Shown in pieces: positions 40,752 to 50,300 of a stretch of 64,000 nt of DNA (within the stretch, counting starts at the first letter, position 1; each line of letters begins with the position of its first letter). The position numbers were made by a program, and so were the translations under genes. The stretch covers positions 1 to 64,000 of the forward strand of contig NZ_JBLYUB010000019.1 in the NCBI RefSeq assembly GCF_049999945.1, read 5' to 3'. Under the pieces are notes generated by a model that did not search any database, was not told the origin of the DNA, and saw nothing but the letters and a program-made list of their open reading frames with translations. The stretch is from Planosporangium spinosum (GTDB lineage: Bacteria; Actinomycetota; Actinomycetes; Mycobacteriales; Micromonosporaceae).

Positions 40752-42419
40752 TCACAGGAACGGTACGTACAGTGCGGCGGCCAGGACCACGGCGACGCCG
40801 CCGAGCAGGAGCGGGTTGCGGTACCAGACGCGGTCGGCGGCGTCCATGTCGGCGGTCAGGTCGACCCGGTCCACGCCGTACACCAGCCCGCGCAGGTCAT
40901 CCACCTTCTTGGGCGTGGTGAACAGCGTGACGATCGTCGAAACGACCATGACGGTCACGAACGCGATACCCGCGCCCCAGAAGCTCTGGTCGAGGTCGGA
41001 GCCGTAGTGCAGGACGCCGGCCCGGTACAGCACGTAGTTGGCGACCGCGGCGACGGTACCGGCCAGCAGCCCCCAGAAGCCGGCCCACGCGGTCATCCGG
41101 CGCCAGAACATGCCGAGGATGAACGTGGCGAACAGGGGTGCGTTGAACACGGCGAACAGCGCCTGGATGTAGTTCATGATGTTGCTGAACCCGGCGGCGA
41201 TGAACGCGGTGCCGATGCCGATGACGACGCCGACGACCGTGATGATCCGCCCGGTGCGCAGGTAGTACGCGTCGTCGCGGCCGCGGCGGACGTACGGCTG
41301 CCAGATGTCGTACGTGAAGACGGTGTTGAAGCCGCTCACGTTGGCCGCCATGCCGGCCATGAACGAGGCCATCAGGCCGGTCACCGCGATGCCGAGTACC
41401 CCGTTGGGCAGCAGGTCGCGCATGAGCAGTGGGATGGCGTTGTTGTACTGCAGGTCGCCGGTCTTCGTGCCGAGGCCCTTCACGGTCACCAGCGCGACCA
41501 GGCCGGGGATGACGGTCACCGCCGGGATGAGCAGCTTCGGGTACGCCCCGATGATCGGCGTGAGCCGGGCGGCGGTCATGTTGCGGGCCGAGAGTGCCCG
41601 CTGCACCTCAGCGAAGTTGGTCGTCCAGTAGCCGAACGACAGCACGAAGCCCAGCCCGAACACGATGCCGATCCAGCTGGCACCCAGCGGGTTGTGTGCG
41701 CTCCCGGTACCGGCCCAGCTGTGCAGGCCGGCGTCTCCGAGCGGGGAGTGTCGGACGCTCTCGAACAGGCCGGACAGGCCACCGACCTTGATCAGGCCGA
41801 GCACCGTGATGGGCACCAGGCCGGCGAGGATCACGAAGAACTGCAGCACCTCGTTGTAGATCGCCGAGGACAGTCCGCCGAGGGTGATGTACACCAGCAC
41901 GAACGCGGCCGCGACGATGATCGACAGCCACAGCGGCCACCCGACGAGCGCCTGCATGACCAGCGCCAGGGCGTACAGGTTGACGCCGGCGATGAGGACC
42001 TGGGCGACCGCGAACGAGATCGCGTTGAGCAGGTGGGCCGGTGCGTTGAAGCGCCGCCGCAGGTACTCGGGGACGCTGTGCACCTTGGAGCCGTAGTAGA
42101 ACGGCATCATCACGATGCCCAGGAACACCATGGCCGGCACCGCGCCGATCCAGTAGTAGTGCACCGTCATCATGCCGTACTGGGCGCCGTTGGCCGCCAT
42201 GCCGAGGATCTCGATCGCCCCGAGGTTGGCCGATACGAACGCCAGACCCGTCACCCAGGCCGGTAGCGCCCGGCCGGAGAGGAAGAAGTCCGCGCTCGTG
42301 GAGATGGCCCGCCGTACCGCGAACCCCACCCCGAGGACGGTGGTGAAGTACAACGCGAGAAGCAGGTAATCGAGAATGTTCAGGTCGAGGCGCAGTCCGC
42401 TCTGCGCAAGGGTGTCCAC
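40752..42419 (-). CDS. sodium:solute symporter (SSS family)
   Basis: 555 residues from a GTG at 42419, with GGGAGG just upstream; a longer frame to 42473 is not supported. About 13-14 membrane segments are present, and SSS motifs include ADFFLSGRALPAWVTGLAFV, GAIEILGMAANGAQYGM and GFNTVFTYDIWQPYVRR. It should carry a sugar or related small molecule inward with Na+. It is divergent from a GH13 alpha-glucosidase (192-bp gap), which suggests an oligosaccharide or glucose-type substrate. A small membrane gene follows in the same transcript. Confidence 0.9.
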   Translation of the reverse strand: MDTLAQSGLRLDLNILDYLLLALYFTTVLGVGFAVRRAISTSADFFLSGRALPAWVTGLAFVSANLGAIEILGMAANGAQYGMMTVHYYWIGAVPAMVFLGIVMMPFYYGSKVHSVPEYLRRRFNAPAHLLNAISFAVAQVLIAGVNLYALALVMQALVGWPLWLSIIVAAAFVLVYITLGGLSSAIYNEVLQFFVILAGLVPITVLGLIKVGGLSGLFESVRHSPLGDAGLHSWAGTGSAHNPLGASWIGIVFGLGFVLSFGYWTTNFAEVQRALSARNMTAARLTPIIGAYPKLLIPAVTVIPGLVALVTVKGLGTKTGDLQYNNAIPLLMRDLLPNGVLGIAVTGLMASFMAGMAANVSGFNTVFTYDIWQPYVRRGRDDAYYLRTGRIITVVGVVIGIGTAFIAAGFSNIMNYIQALFAVFNAPLFATFILGMFWRRMTAWAGFWGLLAGTVAAVANYVLYRAGVLHYGSDLDQSFWGAGIAFVTVMVVSTIVTLFTTPKKVDDLRGLVYGVDRVDLTADMDAADRVWYRNPLLLGGVAVVLAAALYVPFL

Positions 42420-42611
42420 CGTTCCTCCCGTCACCGGGGTAGAGATCCCGGTCGAACGGAGGTGTTCCCCCAACGGGGGATATTCAACCGCCTCAAATGG
42501 ATCACGATCCGCCCGGCCGCTCCGCCACCGCGTCGGTGGCCGCTCCGCCCACCGGTACGGCGGTCACTCCGCCGGCCGTGGCGACGCCGGGTCGGCTATC
42601 GTCGCCTTTCT

Positions 42612-44213
42612 GTGACTACCGAGCTGAGTACCCCCTGGTGGCGCGACGCCGTGATCTACCAGATCTACCCTCGTTCGTTCGCCGACTCCGGCGGCGACGG
42701 CCTGGGTGATCTGCCGGGTATCACCGCGCGCCTGGACCACCTCGCCGATCTGGGCGTCGATGCGGTGTGGCTGTCACCGTTCTACCCGTCGCCGCAGGCC
42801 GACGCCGGGTACGACGTCTCCGACTACCGCGACGTCGATCCGCTGTTCGGTACCCTCGCCGACTTCGACGCGCTGGTCGCCCGCGCGCACACCCTCGGCC
42901 TGCGGGTGATCGTCGATCTGGTGCCCAACCACACCTCCGACGAGCACCCCTGGTTCACGGCGGCGCTCGCGGCCGGCCCGGGCAGCCCGGAACGCGACCG
43001 GTACGTGTTCCGCGACGAGCCCAACGACTGGGACAGCGTCTTCGGCGGCTCCGCGTGGACCCAGGTGCCGGACGGCCAGTGGTACCTGCACCTGTTCGAC
43101 GTGCGCCAGCCCGACCTCAACTGGGACAACCCGCAGGTCCGCGCGGAGTTCGCGGACGTGCTGCGGTTCTGGCTCGACCGGGGCGTCGACGGCTTCCGGG
43201 TCGACGTGGCGCACGGCCTGGTCAAGCGGTGGCAGGCACCCAGCGACGCGGTGACCCCGCCGCCGCCCGCGCTGCGCGACGGCGACCAGCCGATGTGGGA
43301 CCAGGAGGGCGTGCACGACATCTACCGCGACTGGCGGCGCATCCTCGACGGGTACCCCGGTGAGCGGATCCTGGTCGCCGAGGCGTGGGTGGACCCGGTC
43401 GAGCGGATGGCCCGCTACGTGCGGCCCGACGAGATGCACCAGGCGTTCAACTTCGCGTACCTGCTGACGCCGTGGTCGCCCGCCGAGATCCGCGCGGTGG
43501 TCGACTCGTCCCTGGCGGTCTGTCGGGCCGTCGGCGCGCCCACCACCTGGGTGCTGTCCAACCACGACGTGGTCCGCCATCCCAGCCGGTTCGGCTACCC
43601 GCGGACCAACAACGACCGGGTCGGCATCGGCGCGGACGACCCGCAGCCGGACGAGCAGCTCGGCCTGCGCCGGGCCCGCGCCGCGACGACGCTGATGCTC
43701 GCGCTGCCCGGCGTGGCCTACCTGTACCAGGGGGAGGAGCTGGGCCTGCCCGAGCACACCACGCTGCCCGACGAGGTGCGCCAGGACCCTACCTGGGAGC
43801 GGTCCAGCCACAAGGTGCGCGGCCGGGACGGCTGCCGGGTGCCGGTCCCGTGGGAGCCGGGTGGCCCGTCGTACGGCTTCGGCCCGGGGACGGCGAGCTG
43901 GCTGCCCCAGCCGCCGGTCTGGGACCGGTACGCGCTCGGCCGCCAGCGCGGGGTCGCGGGGTCGACCTACGAGGTGTACCGGGAGGCGCTGCGGCTGCGC
44001 CGGGCGCACGGGCTCGGCGCCGGGGACGTGACCTGGGACGACGGCGCCGGCCCGGACGTGGTGGCCTTCCGTAACGGCGAGGTCATGGTGGTGGCGAACC
44101 TGGGCGACGAACCGGTGGTGTTGCCGGCCGGGGCGCGGGTCCTGCTGGCCAGCGGCGAACTCGACGGCGACGGCCGGGTGCCGGTCGACACGGCGGTGTG
44201 GGCGCTCGTCTGA
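42612..44213 (+). CDS. GH13 alpha-glucosidase
   Basis: 533 residues from a GTG at 42612; there is no Shine-Dalgarno, but ctatcgt lies about 8 nt before it, so a leaderless start is likely. The N-terminus WWRDAVIYQIYPRSF is typical of oligo-1,6-glucosidase/alpha-glucosidase proteins. The catalytic nucleophile is Asp198 (GFRVDVAHG), the acid/base Glu257 (ILVAEAWV), and the stabilising Asp319 lies in LSNHDVVRH. It is a cytoplasmic enzyme without a signal peptide that would cleave maltose or isomaltose oligosaccharides. The divergent symporter may supply its substrate. Confidence 0.92.
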   Translation: MTTELSTPWWRDAVIYQIYPRSFADSGGDGLGDLPGITARLDHLADLGVDAVWLSPFYPSPQADAGYDVSDYRDVDPLFGTLADFDALVARAHTLGLRVIVDLVPNHTSDEHPWFTAALAAGPGSPERDRYVFRDEPNDWDSVFGGSAWTQVPDGQWYLHLFDVRQPDLNWDNPQVRAEFADVLRFWLDRGVDGFRVDVAHGLVKRWQAPSDAVTPPPPALRDGDQPMWDQEGVHDIYRDWRRILDGYPGERILVAEAWVDPVERMARYVRPDEMHQAFNFAYLLTPWSPAEIRAVVDSSLAVCRAVGAPTTWVLSNHDVVRHPSRFGYPRTNNDRVGIGADDPQPDEQLGLRRARAATTLMLALPGVAYLYQGEELGLPEHTTLPDEVRQDPTWERSSHKVRGRDGCRVPVPWEPGGPSYGFGPGTASWLPQPPVWDRYALGRQRGVAGSTYEVYREALRLRRAHGLGAGDVTWDDGAGPDVVAFRNGEVMVVANLGDEPVVLPAGARVLLASGELDGDGRVPVDTAVWALV

Positions 44214-44230
44214 CCGTGACTTGCCCCTGG

Positions 44231-44331
44231 TGACCACAACGTCCGGGACGTTGTGGTCATCGGGGTGGCCCGAGACCACAACGTCCCGGACGTTGTGGCA
44301 AGGGGGCGCCCGGAGATCTCCGGGCGCCCCC
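44231..44331. terminator. three successive inverted repeats between convergent genes
   Basis: The first is TGACCACAACGTCC/GGACGTTGTGGTCA (44231-44259, one centre base). The second is CCACAACGTCC/GGACGTTGTGG (44276-44298), a second copy of the core. The third is a fully symmetric 30-mer, GGGGGCGCCC at its left end and GGGCGCCCCC at its right (44302-44331). They separate the alpha-glucosidase gene (+) from csbD (-) and should terminate both. The repeated acaacgtcc core also looks like a protein-binding site. Confidence 0.7.
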
Positions 44332-44354
44332 GCCGCATTCGGTGGAAGATCCGG

Positions 44355-44528
44355 TCAGCGCTTGAAAGCGTCCTTGATCTTCTCGCCGGCCTGCTTGATG
44401 TTGGCCTTGAACTGGTCGCCCTTGCCTTCGGCCTCGAGGCTCTCGTCGTCGGTCGCCTTGCCGACGCCCTCCTTGACCTTGCCGGCAAGGTTCTCGGACT
44501 GGTTTTCCAGCTTGTCGTCGTAGCCCAT
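44355..44528 (-). CDS. CsbD-family stress protein
   Basis: 57 residues from the ATG at 44528 with ggaggttgac just upstream. It begins MGYDDKLENQSENLAGKVKE, then GVGKATDDESLEAEGKGDQF and ends AGEKIKDAFKR, covering the whole small CsbD family (the usual length is about 60). CsbD-like proteins are sigma-B/general-stress induced and very soluble; the molecular role is unknown. It follows the MFS transporter gene at a distance of 87 bp, on the same strand. Confidence 0.88.
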   Translation of the reverse strand: MGYDDKLENQSENLAGKVKEGVGKATDDESLEAEGKGDQFKANIKQAGEKIKDAFKR

Positions 44529-44615
44529 GTCAACCTCCAGGTCCCTAGCGGACTACCGGTTACTTACCCGCCGGCCGACAACCTCAATCACACCGCCGGC
44601 CCGGCGCGGCTTCCG

Positions 44616-46100
44616 TCAGGCTGTCGCGGCCCGGCGCGTACCGTCGATCGACGGCGTCCGCGACACCACCGACAGCGGCTTGGCCACGTGCTCCAGCGAG
44701 CGGCCGTGGGCCGGTACCGCGTAGAACAGCGCGACCAGGCCGCCGACGGCCATCAGGCCGGCGCCGACGAGGTACCCGATGAACAGCGGCGTCGGGTCCT
44801 TGGCGTCGCCGATGAGGCGGGCGAACATCCAGGGGGCGACGACGCCGCCGAAGAACTGCGCGACCGCGAAGAAGAACGAGATCGCCTGCGCCCGCAGTTC
44901 GATCGGGAAGATCTCGCTGACGGTCAGGTACGCGCTGGACGCGCCGGCGGAGGCGATGAAGAATACGACGCACCACAGGATCGTCTGGGTGACCGCGTTG
45001 AGCGCGCCGATCCAGAACAGGTACCCGCTGATCGCCAGGATCGCCGCGGACACCAGGTAGGTGCCGGCGATCATCGGCTTGCGGCCCACCGTGTCGAACA
45101 GGCGGCCGAGCAGCAGCGGGCCGGCCAGGTTACCGAGCGCGAACGGGAAGAAGTACCACGGGATGCGCTGGTCGGGGATGTGGTAGAAGCCCGACAGGAC
45201 CAGCCCGTACGTGAAGAAGATCGCGTTGTACAGGAACGACTGGGTCACCAGCATTGCGAAACCCAGTACCGACCGGCTCGGGTACTCGCGCAGCATGACG
45301 CGGGCGATCTGCCGGTATGTCACGGTGTCGGTCGGCTTCACCTCGATGGTGGCGTCCTCGCTCAGCGCGGTCAGCTCCTTGCCGTCGGCGCGGACGTGCT
45401 CCTCGATCCGGGCGACCGTCCGCTCGGCCTCCTCGGCGCGGCCGTGGGTGAGCAGCCACCGCGGGCTCTCCGGGACGTGCTTGCGCAGCTGCCAGATCGC
45501 CAGGCCGATGACCGGGCCGACGAACAGGCTCATCCGCCAGCCGAGGTCCTTGGGCAGGATGTCCGGGTTGAGTAGGACCAGTTGGGACGCGGCGCCGATC
45601 ATGGCACCCAGCCAGTACGTGCCGTTGATCGCGATGTCGACCCGGCCCCGGTAGCGCGCCGGGATCAGTTCGTCGATGGCCGAGTTGATCGCGGTGTACT
45701 CGCCGCCGATGCCCATGCCGGCGATGAACCGCATCGCCAGGAACGACCACAGGTTCCAGGCGAACCCGGACAGGCCGTTGAAAACCAGGTAGATGCCCAG
45801 GGTGACCAGGAACAGGTTGCGCCGGCCCAGCCGGTCGGACAGCCGCCCGAACACCAGCGCGCCGACCACCTCGCCGAGCAGGTAGACCGAGGCGGTCAGG
45901 CCGACCTCGCCCGCGGTCAGGTGGAGGGTGTTCTGGTCCTTGAGTACCGAGGCGATCGACGCCGCCATCTGGATCTCCAGGCCGTCGAGCACCCAGGCCA
46001 CGCCGAGGGCGACGACCACCAGCCAGTGGAACCGCGCCCAGGGCAGCCGGTCGATACGGGCCGGTACGTCGCTGCGGACTGTTTGTGGGGAACTGGTCAT
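44616..46100 (-). CDS. MFS transporter (metabolite:H+ or sugar porter type)
   Basis: 494 residues from the ATG at 46100, with GGAGG 7 nt upstream. Twelve membrane segments are arranged around a central cytosolic loop (RTVARIEEHVRADGKELTAL). The loop motifs GRLSDRLGRR (TM2-3) and GRLFDTVGRKP (TM8-9), and PESPRWLL before TM7, are those of the metabolite:H+ symporter and sugar porter families. The substrate is unknown. It is divergent from the YihY-like gene, with 106 bp of A/T-richer DNA between them. Confidence 0.9.
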   Translation of the reverse strand: MTSSPQTVRSDVPARIDRLPWARFHWLVVVALGVAWVLDGLEIQMAASIASVLKDQNTLHLTAGEVGLTASVYLLGEVVGALVFGRLSDRLGRRNLFLVTLGIYLVFNGLSGFAWNLWSFLAMRFIAGMGIGGEYTAINSAIDELIPARYRGRVDIAINGTYWLGAMIGAASQLVLLNPDILPKDLGWRMSLFVGPVIGLAIWQLRKHVPESPRWLLTHGRAEEAERTVARIEEHVRADGKELTALSEDATIEVKPTDTVTYRQIARVMLREYPSRSVLGFAMLVTQSFLYNAIFFTYGLVLSGFYHIPDQRIPWYFFPFALGNLAGPLLLGRLFDTVGRKPMIAGTYLVSAAILAISGYLFWIGALNAVTQTILWCVVFFIASAGASSAYLTVSEIFPIELRAQAISFFFAVAQFFGGVVAPWMFARLIGDAKDPTPLFIGYLVGAGLMAVGGLVALFYAVPAHGRSLEHVAKPLSVVSRTPSIDGTRRAATA

Positions 46101-46206
46101 TGGGCACCTCCGTGTCAGCGGTCTTGCCCATGCCGCTGACTGCCCAAACTCGACACCTTAACGACCATTAACTACCGATCGGCACAAAACAATATCTGGA
46201 GGGGAC

Positions 46207-47076
46207 GTGGGGACGCTGCGCGCCGTGCCGCGCCGGCTGATCGGCAGGGTCGTCGGCGCGCTGCGCGGCCGTGACCTGGCGCTGCACGCCGCGGCCACCA
46301 CGTTCTACGGCGGGATCGCCGTGGTACCCGTCAGCCTGCTCACCCTGCGGCTGGCCGCGGCGATCGTGGGCACCGACCGGTTGGCGGCGCGCGCCGGTCG
46401 GGTGGCTGCCGCGTTCCCGGCCGAACTGGGCGCGAACCTTGCCGCCACGAGGCTGGTGACGGCCGGACTGCACCTGTCCGCCGCCCAGGCGGTGGCGGCG
46501 CTGCTGCCCGCCACCCTGTACGGCGAGGGGCTGCGCCGCTCACTGGTGTCGCTGGCCGGCGGTGCCGCGGCGCGGCGGGAGCGGGCCATCGGGTGGCGCG
46601 GCCGGCTGCTCGTGCTGCCGCTGCTCGCCGCGGGCCCCGGGCTGCTGCTGGCGCTGCTGCTGGCGCTGCCCTGGGCGGCCGGGCTGCTCGGCCGGGGCGG
46701 CCTGGCCAGCGTCGCGGCGGTGGTGGTGTCGTTCCTGGGCGTGTGGCTCGCACTCAGCCCGGTGGTGATCTGGGTGTACCGGTTCGTCGGCCCGGCGCGC
46801 CCGCCCTGGCCGGCGGCCACCGCCGGCGGGTCGTTCGCGGCGGCTAACCTGTCCGGCTTCCTGCACGGCTTCGTGCTGTTCTGGTCGCTGCCGCTGAACC
46901 TGGGGCTGCCGTTCGGCGGGTTCGCCGCCGTGGGCGCGGTCGTCGCCGTCGCGCTGTGGCTGTACGTGCTCCACGTCGTCGTCCTGGTCGGGTACGTGTT
47001 CACGCGGCAACTGGGCCGGCTCGTCGCCCCGCACCCGTCACCCGGCAGTGGATCGGCGCCGCCGGGCGATCCGTGA
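46207..47076 (+). CDS. YihY/UPF0761-like integral membrane protein
   Basis: 289 residues from a GTG at 46207 after ggagggg. Six membrane segments and the family pattern LALHAAATTFYGGIAVVP, then PPWPAATAGGSFAAANLSGF, match YihY (formerly called ribonuclease BN, now regarded as a membrane protein of unknown role). It ends 21 bp before the first cobalamin riboswitch, but a functional link to cobalamin is not implied. Confidence 0.82.
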   Translation: MGTLRAVPRRLIGRVVGALRGRDLALHAAATTFYGGIAVVPVSLLTLRLAAAIVGTDRLAARAGRVAAAFPAELGANLAATRLVTAGLHLSAAQAVAALLPATLYGEGLRRSLVSLAGGAAARRERAIGWRGRLLVLPLLAAGPGLLLALLLALPWAAGLLGRGGLASVAAVVVSFLGVWLALSPVVIWVYRFVGPARPPWPAATAGGSFAAANLSGFLHGFVLFWSLPLNLGLPFGGFAAVGAVVAVALWLYVLHVVVLVGYVFTRQLGRLVAPHPSPGSGSAPPGDP

Positions 47077-47097
47077 TGCCGTAGCATCCGCGACGGC

Positions 47098-47292
47098 GGC
47101 AGTGGAGGAACCCGGTGCGAATCCGGGGCGGTCCCGCCACTGTCACCGGGGAGCGACCCTCACCCATGCCACGGCCGGCACACGCCGGTGGGAAGGCGGA
47201 GGGGCGACTGCTCTGGGGCGCTGCGCAGCGTCGAGCGCCGAGCCAGAGCAGTCGTACGTGTCGATCCGGGAGCCAGGAGACTCCGGCCGCCG
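47098..47292 (+). ncRNA. cobalamin riboswitch 1 (upstream of cobN)
   Basis: Hallmarks are the conserved core ggtgcgaatccggggcggtc with the adjacent cccgccactgt, and the downstream B12 box agccaggagactcc at 47271-47284. They are separated by a variable peripheral hairpin. A short GGGGAC/GTCCCC hairpin (47293-47309) follows and may belong to the expression platform. Adenosylcobalamin binding should lower expression of cobN 67 nt later. Cobalamin riboswitches normally act on transcription termination or on access to the ribosome-binding site; in high-GC actinomycetes the second is common. Confidence 0.9.
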
Positions 47293-47358
47293 GGGGACGA
47301 GAAGTCCCCACCTACGACCCTGCGACCGGGGCGCGGACCCCGACGGGAGTTGCCTCTC

Positions 47359-50300
47359 ATGACGTTCGTCCTGCTTTCCACCGCCGACACCGACCTGCTC
47401 GCGGCCCGGGCCAGCGGCGCCGACTGGCGGGTGGCCAATCCGACCCGGCTCGATCCCGCGGACGTGCCCGGCCTGCTCGACGGCGCGGCGCTCGCCGTGG
47501 TCCGGCTGCTCGGCGGCCGGCGTACCTGGCCCGAGGGTCTGGACGAGGTGCGGCGTGCCGGGCTGCCGGTGGTGGCGCTCGGTGGTGAGGCCACCCCGGA
47601 CGCCGAGCTGACCGCGCTGTCGACCGCGGCCACCGGCGTGGTCGGAGACGCGCAGCGCTACCTGGTCGAGGGTGGCCCGGACAACCTGCGCGAGCTGTAC
47701 CGGTTCCTGTCCGACACGGTGCTGCTCACCGGCGAGGGGTTCGCGGCACCCGCGCCGGCGCCGGCCTACGGTGTGCACGGCACCCACGACCAACGGCCCG
47801 ACCGGCCGACCGTCGGGGTCGTGTTCTACCGGGCACACGCTCTCGCCGGCAACACCGCGTTCGTCGACACCCTCGCGGCCGCGATCGAGGAGCAGGGCGC
47901 CAACGCGCTGCCGATCTTCGCGTCGTCGCTGCGCGCGGTCGACGACGGCCTCGCCGAACTGCTGGGGCGCTGCGACGCGCTGGTGGTGACGGTGCTCGCG
48001 GCGGGTGGCACCACGGCCGCCGACGCGAGTGCGGGCGGCGACTCCGACGCCTGGTCGGTGGAGGCGCTCGCGGCGCTGGACGTACCGGTGCTCCAGGGGC
48101 TCTGCCTCACGTCGAGCCGCGCCCAGTGGGCCGGCTCCGACGCCGCGCTGAGCCCGATGGACGCGGCGATGCAGGTGGCGATCCCGGAGTTCGACGGCCG
48201 ACTGATCACGGTGCCGTTCTCGTTCAAGGAGGCCGGCCCGGACGGTATCCCGGTGTACCTCGCCGACCCGGAGCGCGCCGCGCGGGTGGCCGGCATCGCG
48301 CTGGCGTACGCCCGGCTTCGGCGCGTCGACAACCGCGACAAGCGGCTGGCGATCGTGCTGTCGTCGTACCCGACGAAGCACTCGCGCGTCGGCAACGCGG
48401 TCGGCCTGGACACCCCCGCCTCGGCGGTCTCCCTGCTACGGGCGCTGCGCGCGGCCGGGTACGCCGTGGGCGAGTTCCCTCAAGACGGCGACGCGCTGAT
48501 CCACTCGCTGATCGCGGCCGGTGGCCACGACGTGGAGTGGCTGACCGAGGACCAGTTGGCGGCGGCGCCGATCCGGGTTCCGTTGTCCGACTACCGGGGC
48601 TGGTTCGACGCGCTGCCGGAGTCGCTGCGCGCCGACATGCTGGACGCGTGGGGCGAGCCGCCGGGCGAGCTGTACGTCGACGGCGACGGACCCGATAAGG
48701 CAATAGTGCTGGCCGGACTGCAATTTCAAAACGTGACGCTGATGATCCAGCCGCCGCGCGGCTTCGGTGAGAACCCGATCGCGATCTACCACGACCCTGA
48801 CCTGCCGCCCTCACACCACTACCTCGCCGCGTACCGGTGGCTGGCCGGCAACGTCGACGCCGTCGTGCACCTGGGCAAGCACGGCACCCTCGAGTGGCTG
48901 CCCGGCAAGGGGCTCGGCCTGTCCGCCGCCTGCGCCCCGGACGCCGTACTCGGCGACCTGCCGCTGGTGTACCCGTTCATCGTCAACGACCCGGGGGAGG
49001 GCACCCAGGCCAAGCGTCGGGGGCACGCCACCATCGTCGACCACCTGGTGCCCCCGATGGCCCGCGCCGACACGTACGGCGACCTGGCGAAGCTGGAGCA
49101 GCTGCTCGACGAGTACGCGACCGTGCAGGCGCTGGACCCGGCGAAGCTGCCGGCGGTGCGGGCCCAGGTCTGGACGCTGATCCAGGCCGCCCAGCTCCAC
49201 CACGACCTGCACCAGTCCGAGATGCCCGGTGAGGACGACTTCGACGACTTCATTCTGCACGTCGACGGGTACCTGTGCGAGATCAAGGACTCCCAGATCC
49301 GCGACGGCCTGCACGTCCTGGGCGCCGCGCCGCAGGCCGAGGCGCGGGTCAACCTGGTCCTGGCGGTCCTGCGGGCGCGGCAGGTGTGGGGCGGCCGGCA
49401 TGCCCACCCCGGTCTGCGCGCCGCCCTGGCGACGCACCTCGGGCTGTCCGAGGCCGACCTGCTGGCCGGGATCGCGCCGGCGGCGACCCCGCCGGCGCTC
49501 ACCGAGGTCGTCGACGGGCCCGCGACCAGCGCGGCCGACCTCGTCGACCGGCTGGAGGACCTCGCCCGCAAACTGGTCGTGGGCTGCGAGACGCTCGGCT
49601 GGGCGGCCGACTCCGTGCCCGCCGTCGTCGCCGAGGTCCTCGGTGGCCCCGTGCCGCAGGTGGAGGGCGTGCTGCGGTTCGCCGCCACCGAGGTGGTACC
49701 CCGCCTCGACGCCACCACCGGTGAGATCGGCAGCGTCCTGCACGCCCTCGACGGCGGGTACGTCCCGGCCGGCCCGTCCGGCTCGCCGACCCGCGGCCTG
49801 GTCAACGTGCTGCCGACCGGGCGCAACTTCTACTCGGTCGACCCGAAGGCGATCCCGTCGCGCAACGCCTGGGAGGTCGGCCGGGCGCTCGCGGACTCGC
49901 TGCTGGAGCGCCACCGCGCGGACACCGGCGAGTGGCCGGCACTGGTCGGCCTCACCGTGTGGGGTACGTCCGCCATGCGTACCCAGGGCGACGACATCGC
50001 CGAAGTCCTGGCCCTGCTGGGCTGCCGGCCCACCTGGGACGACGCCTCCCGCCGGGTCACCGGCTTCGAGGTGGTACCGCTGGCCGAGCTGGGCCGGCCC
50101 CGGGTCGACGTGACCGTGCGCATCTCCGGCTTCTTCCGGGACGCCTTCCCGCACGTCGTCGGGCTGCTCGACGATGCGGTCGCGGCCGTGGCGGCCCTCG
50201 ACGAACCGGCGGATCAGAACTTCGTCCGGGCGCACGCGGTGGCGGACGCGGACACGCACGGCGACTGGCGGCGGGCCACCACCCGGATCTTCGGCTCCAA

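Noticed and set aside
40554..42266. 570-residue open frame on the plus strand
   Set aside because: It is antisense to the SSS symporter, whose membrane topology and motifs are clear. The frame is His/Asp/Gln/Val-rich, a typical reverse-complement image of a membrane protein gene.
40752..44213. Complete oligosaccharide utilisation locus
   Set aside because: A symporter and an alpha-glucosidase are divergent neighbours, but there is no regulator, binding protein or second hydrolase, so calling it a dedicated locus would overreach.
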